64,000 nt of DNA from Amaricoccus sp047275745. Lineage in GTDB: Bacteria; Pseudomonadota; Alphaproteobacteria; Rhodobacterales; Rhodobacteraceae. Position numbers and translations under genes: made by a program. The notes beneath the pieces are model-generated. The model was not told where the DNA came from, did not search any database, and saw only the letters and a program-made list of their open reading frames with translations. Location: contig NZ_JBKQWU010000017.1 of assembly GCF_047275745.1 (NCBI RefSeq), positions 1 to 64,000 of the forward strand, read 5' to 3'. Positions 8,702 through 16,252 of this stretch are shown piece by piece (position 1 is the stretch's first letter; every line of letters begins with the position of its first letter).

Positions 8702-9631
8702 ATGGAACGCATCCAGGCCGCCATCCAGAAAGCCAAGGAACAGCGCGGCGAAGCCCTGGCCGCCGGTTCGGCTCCGGGCACGGCAACGCATCCGGGACCC
8801 CATGCCGGGGTTCATCCGGGGGGCCATCCGGGAGCCCATCAGGGCGGCCATCCGTCGGGACAGACCCGGCAGGCCGTGGCCGCCGCCCGGGCCGCGCGGA
8901 GCGAGCTCGTCACCGCGCCCGGCGCCGGCCAGGCCTGGGGCGAGATCGCGAGCTTCGAGCCCGATCCGCGGCTCATGGCGAAGAACCGCGTGGTGACCTT
9001 CGCCGACGCCGACCCCGCCCATGTCACCTTCGACATGATGCGCACGAAGCTCCTGCGCGCGTTCCGGCAGAACGGCTGGACCTCGATCGGCATCACCTCG
9101 CCGACCGAGGATTGCGGCAAGACGACGACGAGCCTCAACATCGCCTTCAGCCTCAGCCATCAGCCGGAGGTCCGCACCGTCCTCGTCGACCTCGACCTGC
9201 GGAGGCCCGCCGTCGCGAAACACCTCGGCCTTCCGACGCCGCAGTCGATGGCGAGCGTGATGCGCGGCACCCGGCCGATCCCGGAGAATTTCGTGCGCTA
9301 CGGCGACAATCTCGCGATCGGGACCAATGCGAGCGGCATGCGCGATTCCTCCGAGCTTCTGCTCAATCCCGCGACCGCGCAGGGCGTCGCCTCGATCAAG
9401 CACGCCTTCGCGCCGGATGTGATCCTCTACGACATGCCGCCGATGCTGCAGAGCGACGACGTGATGGCCTTCCTGCCGCATCTCGACTGCGTGCTGCTCG
9501 TCGCCGCCTCCGAGCGGAGCCGGCTCGACGAAGTCGACAAATGCGAGCAGGAACTCGCCGAACAGACCCAGGTGCTCGGCGTCGTCCTCAACAAGTGCCG
9601 CTACGGCGGCGAGGACTACGGGTATTACTGA
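8702..9631 (+). CDS. Tyrosine autokinase (BY-kinase, CpsD/CapB family)
   Basis: This 309-residue cytoplasmic BY-kinase would phosphorylate itself and cycle Wzz assembly. It has a modified Walker A (SPTEDCGKTTT, 133-143), Walker A' (VLVDLDLRRP, 160-169) and Walker B (ILYDMPP, 241-247). Its C-terminus is tyrosine-rich, with Tyr301, 306, 308 and 309. It has no membrane helices, so it must work with the preceding Wzz protein. The linker at residues 28-53 is unusual, a Gly/Pro/His stretch with a histidine every fourth residue (30, 34, 38, 42, 46, 50). The ATG follows GAAAGAGAG. A convergent gene and a shared hairpin follow. Family match: XrtA-associated tyrosine autokinase (TIGR03018). Confidence 0.92.
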   Translation: MERIQAAIQKAKEQRGEALAAGSAPGTATHPGPHAGVHPGGHPGAHQGGHPSGQTRQAVAAARAARSELVTAPGAGQAWGEIASFEPDPRLMAKNRVVTFADADPAHVTFDMMRTKLLRAFRQNGWTSIGITSPTEDCGKTTTSLNIAFSLSHQPEVRTVLVDLDLRRPAVAKHLGLPTPQSMASVMRGTRPIPENFVRYGDNLAIGTNASGMRDSSELLLNPATAQGVASIKHAFAPDVILYDMPPMLQSDDVMAFLPHLDCVLLVAASERSRLDEVDKCEQELAEQTQVLGVVLNKCRYGGEDYGYY

Positions 9632-9641
9632 GGCCCTCGGG

Positions 9642-9657
9642 GCGGACATTCGTCCGC
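9642..9657. terminator. Hairpin at a convergent junction
   Basis: GCGGAC-ATTC-GTCCGC is a perfect 6-bp stem between two convergent genes. Nearly the same hairpin sits at the convergent junction at 20524-20543, which supports a shared terminator-like or REP-like element. Confidence 0.55.
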
Positions 9658-9695
9658 TTCGCCGCCGCCATTCTCCGGGGCCTCACGCCGCCGCG

Positions 9696-10943
9696 TCACG
9701 CGCCGGGGCGGGATTTCCCCGGTGGCGCTCCCTCGGCGAGATCGCGCAGCCGGGCCTCGTAGAGGTCGAGGTTGCGCTCCACGCTGTAAGCCGTCTCGAC
9801 GAAGGTCCGGGCCCGGGCCGAGAGCGCCGGCAGTTCTCCCTTCGCGCCCGCGATCTCCATGAGCCGCGCCGCCCAGGCCTCGGGCGTGTTGCGGACCCGG
9901 TGGCCGGTCTCGCCCTCGATCACGTAATCGGGCAGCGGCGTCACGTCGGAGGCGAGTACCGGCAGGCCGATCATCATCGATTCGAGGATGATCTTGCTCA
10001 CCCCCTCGTGGTCGCAGGGGTGGCAGAGCAGATCGGCGCCGCGCATGACCTCCCAGAGCTCGGCCTGCGGCGCGAAGGGGCGGATCTCGACCTGCTCGCC
10101 GAGTCCGAGCTCGATGAGCCGGCGGGTGAGCGGCTCGCGCGTCGGCCCGTCGCCGATCAGCGTGGCGCGGAAGGGCAGCTTCCCCCTCAGGAGCCCGAGC
10201 GCCTCGATCAGCAGGTCCTGCCGCTTCTGGTTCGGCGAGAAACGCGTCGCGCAGAGGAGCGTCAGCCCCGGACCCTCCGAGGGGCCGCGCCAGCCGAGCG
10301 CGGTATTGCCGGCATCGACCCCGATATCGGCGAGAAAGCTCGACTGCGGCGCGAAGCCGAGCCCGACCTCGCGCGCGCTCGCCTCGACGAGATCGCGCGA
10401 GGAGGGCGAGAGATAGTTGACCGCGTCGACCGCGTTGAAGATCCCGCCGATGCGCGCCGCGAGCCCCGGCCCGCCCGCGCGGATCTCGTCGGCCCAGCTC
10501 ACCCCCGCCATCCGCATCACGATCGGCATGCCGCGCATCTCGGCGTCGCGGGCGGCGAGCGCCTGGGCGAGGAAGTCCATCTCGTAGAAGACATAGGCCA
10601 CGTCGAAGCGCCGCCCGGCCTTCGCCGCGGCGCCGAAGAGCTGGCGGCGGACCCGCGCCCAGGCGAGCCCGTCGAAGACCCGGCCGACCGCCGAGCCGCG
10701 GAGCCCGAACCGCCGGAAGAGCCGGCCCCGGAGGCTGCGCCGCGGGCTCGCGCAGAGCCGGATCCGCACGCCGTTCCGGGTGAGTTCGCGCGGCGCGCGC
10801 CCGGCGTCGGGACGAAGCGAGGCGTAGGTCACGTCATGGCCGCGCGCCGCGAGCCCCTCGGCGATCAGCCGCATGGAATTCTCCGCGCCGCCGACGCGGG
10901 TGTCGAGGAAGGGCGACTGTTCGGAAAAAAACAGGATGTTCAT
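9696..10943 (-). CDS. Glycosyltransferase, GT4 family
   Basis: The 415-residue GT-B enzyme begins MNILFFSEQSPF and has a glycine loop (RVGGAENSM), as expected of a GT4 N-terminal domain. The C-terminal half has LLCATRFSPNQKRQDLLIEAL and a HPCDHEGVSKIILESMM segment, where the EX7E-type donor site lies. It would add one sugar to the lipid-linked repeat unit on the cytoplasmic side. The ATG at 10943 fits the Rossmann strand start; the open frame upstream is unlikely to be coding. It is transcribed away from the Wzy-like gene and converges on the kinase gene. The sugar is unknown. Confidence 0.9.
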   Translation of the reverse strand: MNILFFSEQSPFLDTRVGGAENSMRLIAEGLAARGHDVTYASLRPDAGRAPRELTRNGVRIRLCASPRRSLRGRLFRRFGLRGSAVGRVFDGLAWARVRRQLFGAAAKAGRRFDVAYVFYEMDFLAQALAARDAEMRGMPIVMRMAGVSWADEIRAGGPGLAARIGGIFNAVDAVNYLSPSSRDLVEASAREVGLGFAPQSSFLADIGVDAGNTALGWRGPSEGPGLTLLCATRFSPNQKRQDLLIEALGLLRGKLPFRATLIGDGPTREPLTRRLIELGLGEQVEIRPFAPQAELWEVMRGADLLCHPCDHEGVSKIILESMMIGLPVLASDVTPLPDYVIEGETGHRVRNTPEAWAARLMEIAGAKGELPALSARARTFVETAYSVERNLDLYEARLRDLAEGAPPGKSRPGA

Positions 10944-11412
10944 CAAGACCTTGATTCGGGTACGGGGCAAGGGCGGTCCCGGGAGCCGGAGGCGGCGGGC
11001 GGGACCGGACGGGTGACGCGGGAGACCGATCGGCGGCATAGAACCGGATTCGCGCGGCCTTGCCAAGCGCGGAGCGGTGCTTCCCGGGCCTCCCCGGCGC
11101 CTGTCCGCCGGAACAGGTCCCCCGGCGCGGCGTGGCGCACCGGGGCGCATCCGGGGCCCGGGCGTCGGCCGCTTTTTACCACCCGCGCCGATAGTTCCCC
11201 ACCGGGCCGGGCGCGGCTATGGCCAAATCGTTGCGGCGCACATATACTGCGCGTGTGTGGGGCCGCCGGCGCGGGTTCCGACGCCGCCGGCGGAGTATGC
11301 CAGGGCGGGCGCGGAACAGGGGCACGGCGACGTGTGGCCTCCGGTTCTGTATGGTTGCTTTCAGTTGGTTCCCGGATCGCGTAAATGGTGATCGAGGCTT
11401 CTTACATCGCGG
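10944..11412. other. Divergent promoter region between GT4 and Wzy-like genes
   Basis: These 469 bases hold no supported gene. The right half is lower in GC and contains CATATACT near 11238, which could be a -10 element, but no convincing promoter pair or operator was found. Confidence 0.5.
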
Positions 11413-13185
11413 ATGCCCCCCATGGCTGAGACCGCGCGGCCGACGCGCCGCTATCTCCGGGACGACCGTGTCGCCCTCGACGCCGACAAGGCGCGGGCGC
11501 GGGAGGAAAGCATCCTCGGGATAGGCGCCGGCACCCTGCTCGTCGCCTATGTCGTCTCGATGATGATCCCGGCGGAGTTCCAGGTCGGGATCCGGCTCAC
11601 GCCCTATACCGCGCTCCTGCTCGTCATCATCATCCCGCTCTTCCTGCATTTCTTCCGCCAGGTCGCGGAGGGGACGAACCGGGTGATCCTGCTCGATCTC
11701 CTGATGGTCGGCTATGTGCTGCTGAGCGGGCTCTCGATCCTCTACAACCACGGGATCGGGCGCGTGATCTTCGTGATCAGCCAGACCGTCTCGCTCTTCG
11801 GCGGCTACATGGTCGGCCGGATCCTGATCCGGAACGCGGATGATTACGCGCGATTCTTCCGCTGGTTCTTCTACGGGCTGCTCGTCTGGTTCCCCTTCGT
11901 GATGGTCGAGCTTCTGACCGAGCGCATGATCGTGAGCGAGATCCTCGCGCTCGTCTCCTCGCCCCTGCCGCGCGCGGGCAACGACCCGAGGCTCGGGCTG
12001 CACCGCGTGCAGGCCTTCATGGAGCATGCGATCACCTTCGGCCTGCTCTGTTCGGTCGGCGTCGCGAACAGCTACTATCTCCTGCGCGAGGCGGCGATGG
12101 TCCAGCGGCTGGGCCGGACCGGCTTCTTCGCCTTCATGACCTTCGTCTCGCTCTCCTCGGCGCCGAACATCGCCCAGGGCATGCAGTTCCTGATGATCGG
12201 CTGGGACCGACTGTTCGGGGACGCGCGCTACAAGTGGGTTCTCCTCGTCGTGGTCGCCTCGGCGACCCTCTCGGTGCTCCAGCTCGCCTCGCCGCACGGC
12301 CTCGTCGGCCTCGTCATCGAGAATCTCGCCTTCGATCCCACCACCGGCTGGGGCCGCACCGAGATCTTCGAATACGGCTCCGCCGAGGTGGCGCGCAATC
12401 CCTGGCTCGGCCTCGGCCTGAACGACTGGATCAGGCCATGGTACCGGAAGGGCTCGATCGACAACTTCTGGCTCGTGACGGCGATGCGCTATGGCCTGCC
12501 GGCCTTCGTGCTGCTGGCCGGGGGCATCCTGCTGCATCTCGCGATCGTCTTGACGCGCAAGGGGCTCAGCCCCCGGATGACCGACCTGCGCAAGGGCTAT
12601 CTCATCTCCTGGGTCGGCGTGATCTTCATCCTCGCCACCGTGCATATCTGGGGGGCGGGGCCGCTCTTCATCATGGCCTATCTCGGCGCGGGCTCGATCT
12701 TCTACACCGGCTCCGAGGCGCCGGCCCGGCAGGTCTATCGCCGCCGCCGGGAGATCGCCGCCCGGGGCGCCGCGGACCGCCAGGTCCCGCCGCCGGAGAA
12801 CCGGACGGAGGACCGGACGCCCATGCGCGGCGCGCCCACGCGGGGGAGGCCAACGAGAGGGACGCCCACACGGGGGGCGCCCACGCGGGGCGGGGGTGCC
12901 TCCGGAATCGATCCCGGTAGCGCCTCCGGCACCGCCTCTGCCACCACCTCCGGCCGACGCCCGCCGGCGCCCGCCGCCCAGGTCGCCGCGCCGCGCCGTC
13001 CCGGTGCGTCCTCGGGTACGTCCTCGGGCGTGCCGCCCTCCACCCCGCCTCCCGCCGGGACCGACGCGCGATCCGCCACCGGGTCTCCCGCGCGTCCGCC
13101 CGCCGGCGGGCGTCTGCCCGGCGCTCCCGCCTTTCCCGCAACCCGCCCCTCCTCTTCGAAAGAAACGGACCGGTTCCGCCGATGA
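11413..13185 (+). CDS. Polytopic membrane protein, O-antigen polymerase/ligase (Wzy/WaaL)-like
   Basis: The 590-residue protein has about ten membrane helices between residues 34 and 432. A large loop follows the eighth helix (about 303-350) and contains GWGRTEIFEYG and NPWLGLGLNDW. That loop pattern is typical of O-antigen polymerases and ligases (Wzy_C/PF04932), so it probably links repeat units in the periplasm. The start is uncertain (ATG at 11413 or 11422), with no clear ribosome site. Residues 440-590 form a Pro/Arg/Ala/Gly-rich cytoplasmic tail that includes a run of TRG(A/R/T)P repeats (about 475-497). This tail is not part of the family and looks like repeat expansion. Its stop overlaps the ABC transporter start (ATGA). 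Confidence 0.8.
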   Translation: MPPMAETARPTRRYLRDDRVALDADKARAREESILGIGAGTLLVAYVVSMMIPAEFQVGIRLTPYTALLLVIIIPLFLHFFRQVAEGTNRVILLDLLMVGYVLLSGLSILYNHGIGRVIFVISQTVSLFGGYMVGRILIRNADDYARFFRWFFYGLLVWFPFVMVELLTERMIVSEILALVSSPLPRAGNDPRLGLHRVQAFMEHAITFGLLCSVGVANSYYLLREAAMVQRLGRTGFFAFMTFVSLSSAPNIAQGMQFLMIGWDRLFGDARYKWVLLVVVASATLSVLQLASPHGLVGLVIENLAFDPTTGWGRTEIFEYGSAEVARNPWLGLGLNDWIRPWYRKGSIDNFWLVTAMRYGLPAFVLLAGGILLHLAIVLTRKGLSPRMTDLRKGYLISWVGVIFILATVHIWGAGPLFIMAYLGAGSIFYTGSEAPARQVYRRRREIAARGAADRQVPPPENRTEDRTPMRGAPTRGRPTRGTPTRGAPTRGGGASGIDPGSASGTASATTSGRRPPAPAAQVAAPRRPGASSGTSSGVPPSTPPPAGTDARSATGSPARPPAGGRLPGAPAFPATRPSSSKETDRFRR

Positions 13186-14990
13186 TCAAGACATACCGAC
13201 AGATGCTGGAGGTGATGACCCCGCGCGAGCGGCGGATCTTCTACTGGCAGGTGCTGCTTCTTTTCGTGGTCGGCATCTTCGAGACGGCGGGCGTGGCCTC
13301 GGTCCTGCCCTTCATGGCGGTGCTGTCGGAGCCCGAGAGCATCCATACCGGCCGGATCTCGATGCTCTACAACGGGCTCGGCTTCACCGACACGCAGAAC
13401 TTCATGATCTTCCTCGGTGTCGGCACCTTCTGCGTGGTGATGCTCGGGATCTTCGCGCAGATCTACGCGCTCTACACGATCCAGCGTTTCACCAACGCGC
13501 GCGCCTATACCCTGAGCTCGCGGCTGCTGCGCGGCTACCTGCGCCAGCCCTATACCTGGTTCCTGAACCGCCATACCTCGGATCTCGGCAAGGCCGTGCT
13601 CTCGGAGGTCGACGCGGTGGTGAACCAGACCTTCATGCCGGCGATGAAGATCATCTCGAACTTCTTCATCGCCGGGCTGATCGCGACGCTCCTGATCGTG
13701 ATCCAGCCCTGGGTCGCGCTCGGGGCGGCGGTGCTCCTGCTCGTCTGCTATCTCGGGATCTTCGTCACCGCGCGGCGCTGGCTCACCCATTTCGGCAAGG
13801 AGCGCTACGTCGCGAACCGCGAGCGTTTCCGGATCGCCCAGGAGGCGACCGGCGGCATCAAGGACGTGAAGCTGATGTCGCTCGAGGAGACCTACATCAA
13901 GCGCTTCCAGAATCCGGCCCGGCGGATGGCGCGCGCCAATACCTTCAAGGGCGTGGTCAGCGACGCGCCGCGCTTCCTGCTGCAGGGGATCGCATTCGGC
14001 GGCATGCTGCTCGTGATCCTCGTCCTGCTCATCACCGGCTCGGGCAGCCTCGGGAGCATTCTGCCGATGCTCGCGGTCTATGCCTTCGCCGGGCTTCGGC
14101 TCCTGCCCGCGATGCAGCAGGTCTACAACCAGATCACGCTCCTGCGCTTCAACCAGCCGGTGCTGGAAGGGCTCTACGAGGATCTCAAGGAGATCGAGGC
14201 GAACGAGCACAAGCTCGCCGAGGTGCACGAGGCCGCGCCGGTCGCCCTGCGCGAGCGGCTCGAGCTGCGGAACGTCGAATACAGCTATCCCGGCAACGAC
14301 CGCGCGGCGCTGAGCGGGCTCGACCTCACGATCCACGCCAATACCACGGTCGGCATCGTCGGCGGCACCGGCGCGGGCAAGACCACGGCGGTCGACCTGA
14401 TCCTCGGCCTGCTCTCGGTGCAGAAGGGCGAGATGCTGGTCGATGGCGTGCCGGTCACCGGGGGCAATCTCCGTTCCTGGCAGAAGACGATCGGCTATGT
14501 GCCGCAGCAGATCTTCCTGACCGACGATTCGGTCTCGGCCAACATCGCCTTCGGCCAGCCGCGCGGCGAGATCGACATGGCCGCGGTCGAACGCGCGGCG
14601 CGGATCGCCGAGCTGCACGATTTCGTCACCGGCGACCTGCCCCAGGGCTATGACACGCTGGTCGGCGAGCGGGGCGTGCGTCTCTCGGGCGGACAGCGGC
14701 AGCGCATCGGCATCGCCCGCGCGCTCTACGCCGATCCGGACGTGCTCATCATGGACGAGGCGACGAGCGCGCTCGACAACCTGACCGAGCGCGCGGTGAT
14801 GGACGCGGTCCACAATCTCGGCCGCAGGAAGACGATCGTGCTGATCGCGCACCGGCTCTCGACCGTCCAGGCCTGCGACACGATCTTCATGCTCGAACAC
14901 GGGCGCAAGATCGCCGAGGGCACCTATGACGAGCTGATCGACAACAGCCGCCAGTTCCGCGCGATGGCGGTCGGCCACCCGGCGGAATAG
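13182..14990 (+). CDS. ABC exporter with fused ATPase, lipid-linked oligosaccharide flippase type
   Basis: This 602-residue half-transporter has a six-helix membrane domain (residues 20-330) fused to an ATPase. Motifs are Walker A GGTGAGKTT (394-402), signature LSGGQ (501-505), Walker B VLIMDE (521-526) and an H-loop in IAHRLS. It resembles MsbA/PglK exporters and works as a homodimer. Next to the Wzy-like gene it probably flips the lipid-linked repeat unit to the periplasm, in place of a Wzx flippase, as PglK does. The ATG overlaps the upstream stop by four bases, so the two are co-translated. A type I protein secretion role is less likely because no membrane fusion protein is nearby. Confidence 0.9.
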   Translation: MIKTYRQMLEVMTPRERRIFYWQVLLLFVVGIFETAGVASVLPFMAVLSEPESIHTGRISMLYNGLGFTDTQNFMIFLGVGTFCVVMLGIFAQIYALYTIQRFTNARAYTLSSRLLRGYLRQPYTWFLNRHTSDLGKAVLSEVDAVVNQTFMPAMKIISNFFIAGLIATLLIVIQPWVALGAAVLLLVCYLGIFVTARRWLTHFGKERYVANRERFRIAQEATGGIKDVKLMSLEETYIKRFQNPARRMARANTFKGVVSDAPRFLLQGIAFGGMLLVILVLLITGSGSLGSILPMLAVYAFAGLRLLPAMQQVYNQITLLRFNQPVLEGLYEDLKEIEANEHKLAEVHEAAPVALRERLELRNVEYSYPGNDRAALSGLDLTIHANTTVGIVGGTGAGKTTAVDLILGLLSVQKGEMLVDGVPVTGGNLRSWQKTIGYVPQQIFLTDDSVSANIAFGQPRGEIDMAAVERAARIAELHDFVTGDLPQGYDTLVGERGVRLSGGQRQRIGIARALYADPDVLIMDEATSALDNLTERAVMDAVHNLGRRKTIVLIAHRLSTVQACDTIFMLEHGRKIAEGTYDELIDNSRQFRAMAVGHPAE

Positions 14991-15225
14991 GCGGCGCCGG
15001 GGCAGGAACCCCGGGAAACCGGGGCGCGCGCCTCACCCGAGGTCCCAAGGTCGTTCAGGGGATTGAGCGGGGGGATTCGCCCGTTCGCGGACCTTCGTTC
15101 GCGTCACGAGGCGGGGACACGAAGGCCGATATGCAAAGCGCATGAGGACCGGTGCGAAGGACTGGTCCGAGAGACTGGCGCGGGTCCGGCTGCCTCCGGC
15201 TCGGGGCGGTCTACTTCCGGGCGCC

Positions 15226-16062
15226 TCAGCGCCCGCCGCGCAGCTTCGCGATGCCGGGTTTCACGAAGCCGCGGTAGACCGAGAAGGCGCCATCGATCGG
15301 GATCCGCCAGGCGGCGTTGTAGTGCCGCTTGGCGGAGAGGAAGATCTGGATGTCGCTGAGCGCGCCCCGGCGGTGGATGTAGCGGCTGAAATAGGGGTTC
15401 GGCGCGAGGTAGTTCCAGTCCCAGACCTTCACCTTCAACCCTGAGTCGAGGCCCGCGCGGTGGAGCACGTAGGGCAGGCTCAGCTGGTCGCGCTTGGTGA
15501 AACGGGCGAGCTGGTCCCACCAGAGCTCCATCGCCGCCTCGAGCGCCGCGCCGCGCGGCTCGCCCCGCCCGTGGCGGCGCAGGATGATCGCGTTCTCGGT
15601 GAGGACATGGTTCTCCGGAAGCCCCTCGGCGCGGTAGAAATCCAGCTGCTCCGCCCCGAGCGCGTAGTCTTTGGGCGCGATCTTGCCCACCTGCTTGCAG
15701 AAGTCGAACTCGGAAAAGATGTCGCGCCGCTCGCTGTGCGGGAAGAGGCCGATATCGGCGTCCGAGGCGATGAATTCGGCGAGGAGCGGATTGAGATCGG
15801 CGATCACCAGCAGGTTGGCGTCGATGTAGATCGAGTAATCGGCCTCCGGGAAGATCTTCATCGGGAAGAACTTCGCATAGCGGTTGCCGAGCGCCGGGCC
15901 GAGGCTCGCCGCCGCCTCCGGCATCGGGCGCCAGTTCCAGCCGCGCACGAAGCGCGGGCGGCGGTCGGAGAAGAGTACCGGCTCGATCCCCGGGCTCGCC
16001 ACGACGGGCGAGAAGATCTGGTCGTAGGCGAGATTGGCGCAGGAATAGAGAATCGTCTTCAT
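15226..16062 (-). CDS. DUF616/TOD1-MUCI70-like glycosyltransferase domain protein
   Basis: The 278-residue protein starts with MKTILYSCANLAYD. Its core reads KFFPMKIFPEADYSIYIDANLLV (split here into KFFPMKIFPEADYSI and YIDANLLV for clarity). This is the hallmark of the TOD1/MUCI70 glycosyltransferase-like family (PF04765), where the IDAN/IDGN motif takes the place of a DxD motif. A later segment (LTENAIILRRHGR, then KRDQLSLPYVL) also fits. A glycosyltransferase role is inferred; activity is proven for few members. A short hairpin GGGCGC-CTCA-GCGCCC spans the stop codon. It converges on the ABC flippase gene and follows the longer related gene on the same strand. Confidence 0.75.
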   Translation of the reverse strand: MKTILYSCANLAYDQIFSPVVASPGIEPVLFSDRRPRFVRGWNWRPMPEAAASLGPALGNRYAKFFPMKIFPEADYSIYIDANLLVIADLNPLLAEFIASDADIGLFPHSERRDIFSEFDFCKQVGKIAPKDYALGAEQLDFYRAEGLPENHVLTENAIILRRHGRGEPRGAALEAAMELWWDQLARFTKRDQLSLPYVLHRAGLDSGLKVKVWDWNYLAPNPYFSRYIHRRGALSDIQIFLSAKRHYNAAWRIPIDGAFSVYRGFVKPGIAKLRGGR

Positions 16063-16252
16063 CGGTCACTCGGGATACTGGGGAACGGGCGGAAGATAGG
16101 GGCGCCCGGCGGCGGGCGCCAGTCCCGGATCAGCTCCGGATCGGCCAGCCCTCGATTAGCCCAGCCCCCGATCAGCTCTGTCCCGGATCGGCCCGGATCG
16201 GCCGGGCATCCTGCGGGGCGGAAAAGGCGGACCGGGGTCCGCCGCCCGCGCA

